From assembly GCF_019397265.1 (NCBI RefSeq), contig NZ_CP068985.1, forward strand, positions 5,374,501-5,438,500: a stretch of DNA of 64,000 nucleotides, given 5' to 3'. Shown piece by piece: positions 35,201 to 43,652 of this stretch (within the stretch, counting starts at the first letter, position 1; each line of letters begins with the position of its first letter). The translations under genes were made by a program, and so were the position numbers. The notes under the pieces were generated by a model. It saw only the letters and a program-made list of their open reading frames with translations. It made no database searches and was not told where the DNA came from. The stretch is from Nonomuraea coxensis DSM 45129. Its GTDB lineage: Bacteria; Actinomycetota; Actinomycetes; Streptosporangiales; Streptosporangiaceae.

Positions 35201-38200
35201 CGCGTCGGGCGCGACGTCGACGGCGGCGCAGTCGAGGGTGAGGTACTCCTGATTGGCCACCGTCGGCAGCGTCGCGGCGGCGGCCTGCCCAGGGTCCGGG
35301 ACCTCACCGGCGAGCACCGCCTGCCCGCCCCGGGTGACCAGGACGACGCGGGTCCCGTCGCCGCCCTCCTCTCCCCAGGCGTGCAGCAGCCGCGCGGCAG
35401 GGAGCACTGTGTCCCGCCCGTCGGCGTGCCCCTCGCCTTCAGAACGGGTGAGGAGGCGGAGGTCGAGCACGACGGCGGCCTCGCGCAGGTGCCGGGCCAG
35501 CGCGGCGTGGTCGGCCGCCGACTCCGGGTCGATGGTGACGCCCTCGGCCGTCGCGGCGAAGCCGGGCCCCGGCAGGACGGTGACGGCCTCCGTACCGGCG
35601 GCGCGCAGCGCGGCGGCGACCGGCTCCGCACTCGCCGCGTCCGCCGCCAGCACCACACATCCCCCGGCCACGTCCCGGATGCCGCCGGGAAGGGGCGAGA
35701 CGGCGGAGGTCGCGGGCGGAGGCGGAAGGGGAGCCGGCGTCCAGCGCGGCACCATCAGCCGCACATGCGCCCCACCGCCGGCATCCTGGGCCGCGTCAGC
35801 GCCGGACGCGGCCGCGGGGCCGGACGCGCCCAGCCCGGCAGCGCCACCAGCGACAGCACCGCCGCCCTCAGCGGCGCCACGCGCGCCTGGCCCGGCGGGG
35901 GTGTCGGTGGTGGCGGCGGCACTGGGCCCGCCTGCGGTGGAGCCGGGGGTGGGGGGGTCTATCCAGTAGCGGGCGCGTTGGAAGGGGTAGGTGGGGAGGG
36001 CGACCTTGGCGACCGGCCGGTCCTGGCGGTAGCCGGACCAGTCGATCGGGGCGCCGGCGAGCCAGAGCCGCCCGGCGGCCTCCGCCAGCACCTCCCGGGC
36101 GGCGCGCGGGTCGTCCGCCCCGGGCAGGGTGGCGACGATGAGCGGCCAGCGTTCGGGCGGGCAGGCGCGGTGGCCGCGCGCCATGGCGCCGAGCGAGCGC
36201 CCCGGCCCGATCTCCAGCAGCGCCGCCTCGCCGTCCAGCGTGAGCAGCGTCTCCAGGACGGCGTCGAACTGCACGGGCGCGCACATGTGCTCGCCCCAGT
36301 ACGCCGGATCGCCGGCCTGCTCGGCGGTGACGAGCCGGCCGGTGACGTTCGACACGTACGGCACGGAGGGCGCGCGAAGCGTGACGTTCTCCGCGATCCA
36401 CGCGGTGAGCCGGTCCCTGACGGGCTCCATCATCCGGGAGTGGAAGGCGTGCGTGGTGGCGAGCGGCCGGCACGGAACCGCGTCGGCCTCGAGGAGTTCC
36501 CTGGCGGCCCGCATGGCGTCCGGCTCGCCGGACAGGACCGTGAGGGCGGGGCCGCTGACGGCGCCCACGTCGAGGCCGGTGATCCCGGCGCGGCGGAGGC
36601 GTTCCGCGAGGTCGGCGGCGGGCAGCGGGACCGCGCTCATGGCGCCAGCGGGCAGCTCGCCGATGAGGCGGGCGCGGTGGGCGACGAGGGCGAGGGCGTC
36701 GTCCAGCGTCAGGACGCCGGACAGGGTGGCGGCCACGTACTCGCCGAGGCTGTAGCCGGCGAGCGCGGCGGGCCGGACGCCCCAGGACAGGACGAGGCTC
36801 GCCAGGGCGTACTCGACGGCGAACAGCGCGGGCTGGAGGATCTCCGTGGGGACGGCGCCGGCGGCGGGGGCGCGGCCGAGCAGGCGGCCGAGCCCGTCGC
36901 CGCCGGGGCGGGCGCGGGGGGCGAGCATCTCGGCGAGCGGGTCACGTCCGTCGTCAGGAGAGCCGCCGGAGGAGTCCGGGGAGTCGCGGAGGTGGCGGCG
37001 CAGCCCGGCGCGGCAGCGGTCGAGCGTCTCGCGGAAGACCGGCTCCGACCGGTACAGCTCCTCGGCCAGCCCCGGGTACTGCTCGCCCGTCCCGGCGACG
37101 AGGAAGGCCACGGGCCGGTCGCCGCGGCTCTCCGTACGGCTGAGCGCGGCCCCCTCGCGCAGCGCGGCGGCGGCCTCGGCGGGGGTGGCGGCGACCAGCG
37201 TCCTGCGGTGGCCGAACACCTGGCGGCCGGTCTGCAGGGTGTGGGCCACGTCGGCCAGCCGCTGCCCGCTGCCGCCGCCTTCGAGGTGGGCGGCGAGGCG
37301 GGCGGTCATCGCGTCGGCGGCCTCGGCCGTACGGGCGGACCAGACGAGCGGCTCGGGTCTGGCCGGCTCCTCGGTACGCGGCACCAGCGGCGCCTCCTCC
37401 AGCACGACGTGCGCGTTGGTGCCGCCGATGCCGAACGCGCTCACCCCCGCCCTGCGGGTCCTGCCCGCCTCGCGCGGCCAGCTCCGCAGCCGGGTGACGA
37501 CCTCCAGCGCGGCCTCGCCGGAGGCGAGCTGCGGGTTGGGCTCGGACAGGTTGAGCGTGGGCGGGATCTCGTCGTGGCAGAGGGCGAGCGCGGCCTTGAT
37601 GAGGTTGGTGACGCCGGCCGCCCTGTCGAGGTGGCCGACGTTGGTCTTGACCGAGCCGAGCAGCAGCGACTGGCCGCGGAACACCTGCTGCAACGCGGCC
37701 AGTTCGGCGGCGTCGCCGAGGGCGGTGCCGGTGCCGTGCGTCTCGACGTAGTCGATGTCGGCGGGCGTCAGGTCGGCGCTGGCCAGGGCCTCGGCCATGA
37801 CGGCGGCCTGCCCCTGCACGCCGGGGGCGGTGAAGCCGACCTTGCGCCCGGCGTCGTTGTTGACCGCCCAGCCGCGGATGACGGCGTAGATCTGGTCGCC
37901 GTCGGCGAGCGCGTCCTCCAGGCGGCGCAGCGCGACGACGCCGACGCCGCTGCCGAGCGGGCTGCCGAGCCCGCCCGCGTCGAAGGCGCGGCACTCGCCG
38001 TCCGGCGGCGCGATGCCGCCCTGCTGGTACAGGTAGCCGACGCGGTGAGGGACGTTGACGGCGACGCCGCCGGCCAGTGCCAGGTCGCACTCGAACCCGG
38101 CGAGGCTGGTGGCCGCCGCGCAGACCGCGACGAGGGAGGTGGAGCAGTAGCTCTGGACGCCGTAGCTGGGGCCGGACAGCCCGAGCGCGTGCGCGACGCG

Positions 38201-38713
38201 GGTGGTGAGCGAGTCCTTGTCGTTGGCGAGGCCGAGCGCGAGCTCGCCCATGACGGCGCCGACGCCGCTGGGCACCAGGTTGTTCTGCAGGTACGAGCTG
38301 TGGGCGCAGCCGCCGAACACGCCGATCGCCCCGTCGAACCGCTTGGGGTCGCAGCCCGCGTCCTCCAGCGCGGCCCAGCTGTGCTCCAGGAAGAGCCGGT
38401 GCTGCGGGTCGAGGATCTGCGCCTCCTTGGGGCCGAAGCCGAAGAAGGCGGCGTCGAACAGCTCGACGCCGTCGATGACGGGGGCGGCCTTGACGTACGC
38501 GGGATCGGCCAGCGTCTCCTCAGGCACCCCGGCGGCGCGCAGCTCGTCGTCACCGAAGCGGGTGATCCCGGAGCGGCCCGCCCGGACGGCCGACCAGAGC
38601 TCGGCGACGCCGGACGCGCCGGGGAAGCGGCCGGACATCCCGACGATCGCGATGTCGCTGCCGGGGCCTTCGATGTCGTCGTTCACGTCTACCGTTCTCA
38701 TTTCCGGCCTCAT
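29276..38713 (-). CDS. PKS modules 5-6: KS-AT-KR-ACP-KS-AT-KR-ACP
   Basis: The 3145-residue bimodular protein. Module 5: KS with C190 (SYCSTSL), H326 and H361; AT with GYSLGEY near 655 and HAFHS near 757; KR ([12 protein letters not shown] near 1228, GSYAAAN); ACP GGNSLV near 1515. Module 6: KS from about 1584 with TFCSTSL near 1758; AT GYSLGEY near 2205 with HAFHS; KR (VYLITGGLGGIA near 2733, VDYCAAN); ACP GGNSLLG near 3059. AT motifs are malonyl-like, but hydroxymalonyl-selective ATs have no simple motif, so substrate stays open. No DH domain, so hydroxyls should remain. ATG 38713 overlaps the module 4 stop (ATGA); a longer open frame upstream is antisense-free filler of the module 4 gene in another frame. 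No N-terminal docking coil is seen. Module 5 resembles module 8 and module 6 resembles module 7. Confidence 0.92.
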   Translation of the reverse strand: MRPEMRTVDVNDDIEGPGSDIAIVGMSGRFPGASGVAELWSAVRAGRSGITRFGDDELRAAGVPEETLADPAYVKAAPVIDGVELFDAAFFGFGPKEAQILDPQHRLFLEHSWAALEDAGCDPKRFDGAIGVFGGCAHSSYLQNNLVPSGVGAVMGELALGLANDKDSLTTRVAHALGLSGPSYGVQSYCSTSLVAVCAAATSLAGFECDLALAGGVAVNVPHRVGYLYQQGGIAPPDGECRAFDAGGLGSPLGSGVGVVALRRLEDALADGDQIYAVIRGWAVNNDAGRKVGFTAPGVQGQAAVMAEALASADLTPADIDYVETHGTGTALGDAAELAALQQVFRGQSLLLGSVKTNVGHLDRAAGVTNLIKAALALCHDEIPPTLNLSEPNPQLASGEAALEVVTRLRSWPREAGRTRRAGVSAFGIGGTNAHVVLEEAPLVPRTEEPARPEPLVWSARTAEAADAMTARLAAHLEGGGSGQRLADVAHTLQTGRQVFGHRRTLVAATPAEAAAALREGAALSRTESRGDRPVAFLVAGTGEQYPGLAEELYRSEPVFRETLDRCRAGLRRHLRDSPDSSGGSPDDGRDPLAEMLAPRARPGGDGLGRLLGRAPAAGAVPTEILQPALFAVEYALASLVLSWGVRPAALAGYSLGEYVAATLSGVLTLDDALALVAHRARLIGELPAGAMSAVPLPAADLAERLRRAGITGLDVGAVSGPALTVLSGEPDAMRAARELLEADAVPCRPLATTHAFHSRMMEPVRDRLTAWIAENVTLRAPSVPYVSNVTGRLVTAEQAGDPAYWGEHMCAPVQFDAVLETLLTLDGEAALLEIGPGRSLGAMARGHRACPPERWPLIVATLPGADDPRAAREVLAEAAGRLWLAGAPIDWSGYRQDRPVAKVALPTYPFQRARYWIDPPTPGSTAGGPSAAATTDTPAGPGARGAAEGGGAVAGGAAGLGASGPAAASGADAAQDAGGGAHVRLMVPRWTPAPLPPPPATSAVSPLPGGIRDVAGGCVVLAADAASAEPVAAALRAAGTEAVTVLPGPGFAATAEGVTIDPESAADHAALARHLREAAVVLDLRLLTRSEGEGHADGRDTVLPAARLLHAWGEEGGDGTRVVLVTRGGQAVLAGEVPDPGQAAAATLPTVANQEYLTLDCAAVDVAPDATPEEVAGFLAAEARGPGAGGGTFIACRDGVRLVREHAEAGPGEDPPAPGIRPGRTYVITGGLGDVGLLIAGHLVRAGADRLVLTGRGGLPDDEDDPRHRAVQRLRASGAEVLTPRVDVTDPAAMRDALAGALDGGGRIGGVVHAAAETSPATFLPLRDLDGPAVARHFAAKVTGALVLERVLAELGETPEFCVLFSSTSALLGGITFGSYAAANAALTALAHRNPGWVAASWDTWQVTLDRLDGGLGAAMAAHAMTAGDALAAFDRLLPAARPDVVVAAGGLADRLPGRTAPVAQGPRDRFPRPELPQPYAPPLTQAERDLAGLWSEVLGVEPVGTRDNFFDLGGNSLVALQMLALVKQRFGVAVPTVVLFEAPTVHTLAAVIGERAAAPRPEPAPRAVDTPRPPADAGPGEDDRRIAVVGMAGRFPGAPDVQTFWRNLRDGAESISFFSEEELLAAGVAAEQLRDPAYVPARPVLDDVAGFDAAFFGMSPRMAAITDPQQRAFLEVCWEALEQAGYAAPEHRGRVGVFGGSNISTYLLRQTARLLGGGHQEFSDFEVIMGNDKDALPTTVSYLFDLHGPSVAVQTFCSTSLVAAHLAVQSLRNGECELALAGGVSIRVPDRVGHLYGPGGQESPDGHVRTFDAAAKGSMFGDGAAVVLLKRLPDAVRDGDHIWAVIRGSAMNNDGALKVGYTAPSVVGQARVIADAMADAGVTGDDISYVEAHGTATELGDPIEVAALTRAFGPTSAKGYCPIGSVKTNVGHLDRAAGASGLIKTSLALREGVIPASLHFTAPNPEIDFDDSPFYVNTELSPWRTRGTRPRIAGLNSLGMGGTNVHMVVEQPPERAAGGAEGRRFHVLPVSARTAAAAGQACDRLARHLADAPDVRLADVAYTLQVGRKTFEHRRAVVAGGAAAAATALGGEAGPMGRVDTVQGRPVAFLLAGVGEQYPGLAADLHRHEPAFRAALDECLDLLGESVPGLAALLLGERGEAGASVAAALERTEVVQPALFAVEYALARTLVSWGLRPSLMLGYSLGEYVAATLAGVLSLKDALSLVTHRARLIAGLPAGAMLAVSLPADALRRRFQLDGRGLDVAAANGPQVTVVAGPPDAVARLADDLGAAGVPCRPLETTHAFHSRMLEPLTGELTRWVEANVRLNAPALPYVSNVTGGVADAALVRDPGYWARHMCGTVRFADGVERLLADPELAVVEIGPGQSLGALVRGAGCPPERWPLIAATLPAAADARPADQVLADCLARLWLCGVTVDWDTYHGRTGEPGQDAGALPGRVPLPTYPFQRQRHWIEPPKAARTVEAEPDDLFEAITSLPKLPEEDWLHLPVWRQSAPPAPAPDGEGPWLVLTRDGLADAAAERLLATGADAVLVRPGDAYRATPEGGTVRPGHAADLRALLRDLRAAGRAPSRVLHLWTLEPGPDTVAYGLHTLVALARAAGESGITEWSLDVAVSGTQEVTGGDAVHPEAATLTGPCLVIPLEYPKVATRLIDLPAGPGPRDLDALAAELARPRADRVVALRRGRRWLPGYERLPVQEPAGAEPFRDEGVYLITGGLGGIALGLAACLARDHRARLVLLARHGLPPRDRWPALLAGTGEAESDPVRRRVAQVAELIELGAEVEIVTGDAADPGDVRRAVETALTRFGALHGVLHAAGVPGMGLMQFKRPEELDQVLAPKVAGTLALAEALRVGEPGEIELDFLVLFSSITSATGGGPGQVDYCAANAFLDAYAAKLAATGRRVVAVDWGEWTWNAWEAGLDGYDEALRAFFKDNRARIGIGFPDGWRALRRALATGEPRVVVSTQDFATLVRGSSMFTLEAVTAPAAAGASGTPHPRPELLTAYQEPSGPAEEAVAAIWRESLRLDRVGAADNFFELGGNSLLGVTIVAAVRAAFELDELPPHILYEAPTVTALSRTVEALRAGTAPAFADADGGSQVRAQLRRSGLEASAARRRGRQPQESTP

Positions 38714-41700
38714 TTGCGGTTGCTGGAACGGGCCCGGCGCCGCCGCTGCCCCCGTGCCGAACTGGTGGTGAGCGCGTCCGCCTGGTCCGCGCCGCCGTGC
38801 AGGGCCGCCGCGAACTCGGCCACGGTCGGATGCTCGAACAGCAGCGCGGGCGCGACCGGGCGGCCGAGCTGCTTCTCCAGGGCGAGCACCATGGCCATGC
38901 CGAGCAGGGAGTTGCCGCCGAGGTCGAAGAACGGGTCGTGCACGCCCACCTCGTCGATGCCGAGGTAGGCGCCCCACAGGTCGGCGAGCTCGGTCTCGGC
39001 GCCGGTGCGGGGGGCGGCGTAGTCGGTGCGGAGCTGCGGGCGGGGGAAGCGGCGGCCCTGCGGGACGACGGCGGCTCCGACGAGGTCGTCCAGGTCGAGC
39101 ATGGCCGACCAGGCGCGCAGCACCTCGCGCAGCGGCTGGCGTACGGCCATGACACTGCCGTGCCCGGCGGCGGCGAGGCGGTCGAGCAGCGCGCAGCCGG
39201 CGTCGTCGGGGAAGCCGTAGCGGGCGCGGTAGCCGGCCACCCGGTCGGCCAGGCCGCCGCCGGTCGCCTTGAGCCCTTCGGACTGCCAGACGTCGTGCCG
39301 CCACGGGCCCCAGGCGACGGACACGACGCGGGTGGACGGGGCCGCGGCGGCCAGGGCCTGGCCGTAGGCGTCGAGCAGGGTGTTGGCCGCGCAGTAGTCG
39401 GCCTCGCCGACGCCGCCGTACGCGGTGACGGCCGAGGAGTAGAGGACCAGCAGCTCGGGGCGGTCGGCGGGCAGGGTGGCCGGGCCGGCCAGCTCGGCGA
39501 GGGGGCCCATGGCGAGCACCTTGGGGGCGAGCACGCGGCGGGCCTCGGCCGGGGTGCGGCGGCGGAGCATCCCGCCGGCCGGGAGGCCGGCGGCGTGGAC
39601 GACGCCGGTGAGGCGGCCGAAGTGCTCGCGGGCGCGGCGCAGGGCCGCGCGCAGCTCGTCCGGCACGCCGGCGTCGGCGGCGAGCAGCAGCACCTCGACG
39701 CCGGCCGCCGCCAGCTCGGCCACGTCGCGCCGGGTCCGCGCGGTGGTCTCGTCGTCCGCGGCGGCGTCCTGCGGGAGGGGGGTGCGGGCGAGGAGGGCGA
39801 GACGGCGGACGCCCGCGCGGGCCAGGTGCCGGGCCAGGGCCATGCCGAGGCCGCGGGTGCCGCCGGTGATCAGGTACGCGCCGTCGGGACGCCACACGGG
39901 CGCCGCGGGCTGTTGCACGGGGAGCTCGGTCCAGGCGCGTTCCCAGCGGCGGCCACGACGCCAGCCGGACAGCGGGTCGGGCGCGTCGGGGTTGACGGCG
40001 TCCTCCTGCGGGGGGCGAGTCAGCTCCCAGGCGAGCTGGGCGGCGGCGGACGCAGCGGCGGCGGGCGTGACAGCGGCGGCGAGGTCGGTTTCCGGGTCCA
40101 AATCGACGCCGGTCCAGGTGAGGGCGGCGTACTCGTGGCGGGCGGCGCGGCCGAGGCCGTGCGCCAGCGCCTGATGGGGGGCGGGGACGTCGCCGCCGAG
40201 GATCTCCGTCGCGCCGCGGCTGACGGTCAGCAGCCGGGCGGGGCGGTCCCCGAGGGCCTGGACGGCGAGCATGAGGCTGTCGAAGCCGTGGCCGACGGCC
40301 TGCCGTAAGTCGTCGTCGCCGGCAGGCAGCGCGGCCGGGGCGGCCAGGCTCCACAGGTGGGCGACGTGCACCGGGCCGGGCGGCAGCGCGGCGAACACCT
40401 CCGCGTAGTGGCCGGGCACGGCCGGGTCGACGGCCAGGCGGCGGCCCTCGCGCGCCGGCTCAGGCACCGCCGCCGCCCTCACTTCGACGACGGGGGTGCC
40501 GGAGGCGGCGGCGAGGTCGGCGAGCGCGGACCCGACCCCCGCGGGGTCGGCGAAGACGACGAGCGGCCCCGGCAGGGCGAGGGCCGCGGGCGGCGTGCCC
40601 CCGCAGGTGGGATCCCGCCGCCACACAGGCACGAACGCGAAGTCCCCCGGCTCGGCCTCCTCCGCCCCGGCGTCCCCCGGCTCGGTGTCCCCCGCACGGG
40701 CGGCGGCGGGCTCGGCGACCACGGGCTCGGCGCGTGCCGGCCGGGCCGAGGGCTGGGGGGAGGTGGGCCCCGTCGGGGCGGCGGAAGGGTGGGGGGTCAG
40801 GGGCGGGGTGAAGAGGGCCGGGTCGGGATCTGGCCAGAAGCGGGTGCGTTGGAAGGGGTAGGTCGGCAGGGTGAGGACGCGCCCGCCCGCCGGCCGGGTG
40901 CGCTCCCAGACGACGTCGGCCCCCAGCTCCCAGAGGGCGGCGCAGGTGGCGAGCAGGCCGGCGCGGTCCTCGCGGGCCCGCGCCCCCGCCGTCCAGTACG
41001 GCGCCAGCGTCCCGAGGACGGCGGCCGGTTCGCCGCCCGCCAGGTTCTGGCGGACCAGCCCGCCCAGGGTCTGCCCCGGCCCCAGCTCGACGAACGCGGT
41101 CACGTCCTGGTCCAGGCAGTACCGGACGCCGTCGGCGAACCGGACCGTGCTGACGAGCTGGTCGGCCCAGTACGACGTACTGGTGGCCTGTTCGGCGGTG
41201 AGCGGCCGCCCGGTGAGGTTGGAGACGACGGTGACGGCGGGCGGGTTCCGCCGGACGGTCTCCAGCACGGCGGCCAGCTTCTCCCTGGCCGGTTGCAGCA
41301 GCGAGGAGTGGAAGGCGTGCGCGGAGCGCAGCGGCCGGCAGGCGACGCCGTCCGCCGTGAGCAGGGCGGTCGCGGCCTCGATCTCGGCGGGCAGCCCGCT
41401 CAGCACGGTCATGGCGGGGCCGTTGAGCGCGGCGACGTCCACCTCGACGCCGGCCGCGGCGAGGGCGGCGCGGATGCGCTCCTCGGGCGCGGCGGCGGCG
41501 ACCATGCGGCCGGCGGGGACCGCGCCGATGAGGTGGGCGCGCTCGATGACGACGTGCAGGGCGTCCTCCAGGCTGAAGACGCCGGCCAGGGTGGCGGCGA
41601 CGTACTCGCCGAGGCTGTAGCCGATGAGCAGGTCGGGGGCGACGCCCCAGTGGCGGAGGAGGCGGGCCAGGGCGTACTCGGCGGTGAAGAGGAAGGGGTG

Positions 41701-43617
41701 GGCCACGGCGGCGTGGCTCAGCGGGTCGTCGCCGGGGTCCGGTCCGGCGGGGGCCCGGCCGAGGAGGGCGGCGAGGTCACCGGAGGAGCCGGCCGGGGCG
41801 GCGGTGGGGGCGAAGCAGGGGCGCAGGTCCACGCCGGTGCGCTGACGTACGAGGTCGGCGCAGTGGTCGACGGCCTCGGCGTAGACGGGTTCCGTGGCGT
41901 ACAGCTCGGCGCCGAGGCCCGCGTACTGGTCGCCGACGCCGGGGAGCAGGAACGCGACGCGGGGCGTGCCCTTGACGTGGTGCCCGCCGCCCTCCCCTGC
42001 GAGCGCGCGCAGCCGCCGTACGGCGTCGCCGGTGCCGGCGCAGATCAGGGCGCGGCGGTGGTCGAGCTCGGCGCGGCCGGTCTGGAGGGTGTGCGCGAGG
42101 TCGCCGGGCGCGGTGCCCGGGTGCGCGTCCAGCCAGTCGGCGAGCCGCCCGGCCTGCTCGCGCAGCGCGGCGGGCGCGGCGGCCGACACCGGCAGCACGT
42201 ACGGCCCCGCGACCGTGGCCGCATCGGCCGGGGCGGCGGGTGGGACGGCGGACTGGAGGACGAGGTGGGCGTTGGTGCCGGACAGGCCGAAGGAGCTGAC
42301 CCCGGCGAAGGCGACGCCGTCCAGCGGCGTGGCGGCCGTGACGGGCCGTACGGTGCCGTCCTCGGGGATGGCGGCGGCCGGCGTGGACAGGTTGAGGCTG
42401 GGCGGGATGAGCCCGTTCTCCAGGATGAGGATGGTCTTGATGACGCCCGCGACCCCGGCGGCGGCCTGGGTGTGCCCGATGTTGGTCTTGACCGCGCCCA
42501 CCCGCAGGGGATGCTCGGCGGGCCGGCCGCCGAAGACGTCGTGCAGGGCGGACAGTTCGATGGCGTCCCCGAGGTGGGTGCCGGAGCCGTGCGCCTCGAC
42601 GTACCCGATCTCGTCCGGGGAGACGCGGGCCGCGGCGAGGGCGCGGGTGATGACGTCGTTCTGGGCGCGCCGGCTGGGCGCGGTCAGGCCGTTGCTGCGG
42701 CCGTCCTGGTTGACGGCGGAGCCGCGCAGCACGGCCCGGACGCGGCGGCCGTTGGCCAGCGCCCTGGACAGCGGCTCCAGCACGAGCAGGCCGCCGCCCT
42801 CCCCCATGACGTAGCCGTCGGCCTGCTCGTCGAACGTCTTGCACCGCCCATCGGCGCACATCATCAGCCCCGCGCACGCCTGCTGGAACGTGGTGGGGTG
42901 CAGGGTGAGCGACGCCCCGCCGGCGAGGGCGAGGTCGCACTCACCCCGGCGCAGGCTCTCGGCGGCGAGGTGGATCGCGATCAGGGACGAGGAGCAGGCC
43001 GTGTCGACCGTGACGGTGGGGCCGGTCAGGTCGAGCTGGTAGGCGATGCGGCCGGCGGCGACGCTGGGGATGGCGCCCTGGCCGAGGTAGGGGTCGGAGA
43101 CGGCGTGCGGGCCCTGGTGCTCCATCTGGAGGCGGCCGTACTGGAGGGTGTCCATGAAGCCGACCATGACGCCGGTACGGCTGCCCGCCACCCGGCCCGG
43201 CGACAGCCCGGCGCTCTCCAGGCCCTCCCAGGCCAGCTCCAGCAGGAGGCGCTGGTGCGGGTCCATGCGCAGCGCCTCGCGGGGCGACAGGCCGAAGAAG
43301 GCGGCGTCCCAGCCGGTGACGTCGTCCAGGAAGGCCCCGTACCGGGTGTAGATACCGCCGGGCACGCCGGGCCGCGGGTCGTAGTAGGCGTCGATGTCCC
43401 ACCGCGCGGCCGGCACCTCGCGCACCGCCGTGCCGCCGCGCCGCAGCAGGTCCCAGAACTCCTCGACGGACTCGCCGCCCGGGTAGCGGCAGGCCATGCC
43501 GATGACGGCGACGGGCTCGTGGCGGCGTTCCTCCACGTCGGCGAGCCGCTGGCGGGTCTGGGCCAGTTCGACGGTCACGCGCTTGAGGTAGGAGCGGAGC
43601 TTTTCCTCGGTCCCCAT
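38710..43617 (-). CDS. PKS module 4: KS-AT-KR-ACP, chimeric style
   Basis: The 1635-residue module. The N-terminus (EEKLRSYLKRVTVELAQTRQ, residues 4-23) is a classical docking coiled coil. KS has C208 in DTACSSSL, with EAHGSGT and NIGHTQ histidines. AT: GYSLGEY near 668 and HAFHS. KR: AYLITGGTRGLG near 1248, with ADYCAAN. ACP: DLGGNSLLG near 1565. No DH or ER. The front (docking, KS) matches modules 1-3, while AT, KR and ACP match modules 5-7; the C-terminus ends in an Arg-rich tail without the EEIFALIDN docking helix. It is therefore the seam between two PKS styles. ATG 43617 preceded by GGAAAGG was chosen; a GTG at 43656 overlapping the previous stop would add 13 residues. Confidence 0.92.
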   Translation of the reverse strand: MGTEEKLRSYLKRVTVELAQTRQRLADVEERRHEPVAVIGMACRYPGGESVEEFWDLLRRGGTAVREVPAARWDIDAYYDPRPGVPGGIYTRYGAFLDDVTGWDAAFFGLSPREALRMDPHQRLLLELAWEGLESAGLSPGRVAGSRTGVMVGFMDTLQYGRLQMEHQGPHAVSDPYLGQGAIPSVAAGRIAYQLDLTGPTVTVDTACSSSLIAIHLAAESLRRGECDLALAGGASLTLHPTTFQQACAGLMMCADGRCKTFDEQADGYVMGEGGGLLVLEPLSRALANGRRVRAVLRGSAVNQDGRSNGLTAPSRRAQNDVITRALAAARVSPDEIGYVEAHGSGTHLGDAIELSALHDVFGGRPAEHPLRVGAVKTNIGHTQAAAGVAGVIKTILILENGLIPPSLNLSTPAAAIPEDGTVRPVTAATPLDGVAFAGVSSFGLSGTNAHLVLQSAVPPAAPADAATVAGPYVLPVSAAAPAALREQAGRLADWLDAHPGTAPGDLAHTLQTGRAELDHRRALICAGTGDAVRRLRALAGEGGGHHVKGTPRVAFLLPGVGDQYAGLGAELYATEPVYAEAVDHCADLVRQRTGVDLRPCFAPTAAPAGSSGDLAALLGRAPAGPDPGDDPLSHAAVAHPFLFTAEYALARLLRHWGVAPDLLIGYSLGEYVAATLAGVFSLEDALHVVIERAHLIGAVPAGRMVAAAAPEERIRAALAAAGVEVDVAALNGPAMTVLSGLPAEIEAATALLTADGVACRPLRSAHAFHSSLLQPAREKLAAVLETVRRNPPAVTVVSNLTGRPLTAEQATSTSYWADQLVSTVRFADGVRYCLDQDVTAFVELGPGQTLGGLVRQNLAGGEPAAVLGTLAPYWTAGARAREDRAGLLATCAALWELGADVVWERTRPAGGRVLTLPTYPFQRTRFWPDPDPALFTPPLTPHPSAAPTGPTSPQPSARPARAEPVVAEPAAARAGDTEPGDAGAEEAEPGDFAFVPVWRRDPTCGGTPPAALALPGPLVVFADPAGVGSALADLAAASGTPVVEVRAAAVPEPAREGRRLAVDPAVPGHYAEVFAALPPGPVHVAHLWSLAAPAALPAGDDDLRQAVGHGFDSLMLAVQALGDRPARLLTVSRGATEILGGDVPAPHQALAHGLGRAARHEYAALTWTGVDLDPETDLAAAVTPAAAASAAAQLAWELTRPPQEDAVNPDAPDPLSGWRRGRRWERAWTELPVQQPAAPVWRPDGAYLITGGTRGLGMALARHLARAGVRRLALLARTPLPQDAAADDETTARTRRDVAELAAAGVEVLLLAADAGVPDELRAALRRAREHFGRLTGVVHAAGLPAGGMLRRRTPAEARRVLAPKVLAMGPLAELAGPATLPADRPELLVLYSSAVTAYGGVGEADYCAANTLLDAYGQALAAAAPSTRVVSVAWGPWRHDVWQSEGLKATGGGLADRVAGYRARYGFPDDAGCALLDRLAAAGHGSVMAVRQPLREVLRAWSAMLDLDDLVGAAVVPQGRRFPRPQLRTDYAAPRTGAETELADLWGAYLGIDEVGVHDPFFDLGGNSLLGMAMVLALEKQLGRPVAPALLFEHPTVAEFAAALHGGADQADALTTSSARGQRRRRARSSNRK

Positions 43618-43652
43618 CGGGAAGCCTTTCCTGTCGCGGTCGCGGACGTGGG

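Noticed and set aside
29276-40354. Extending the module 5-6 protein upstream to 40354
   Set aside because: The extra 547 codons lie in another frame of the module 4 gene and have no domain features. ATG 38713 overlaps the module 4 stop and begins a normal KS N-terminus.
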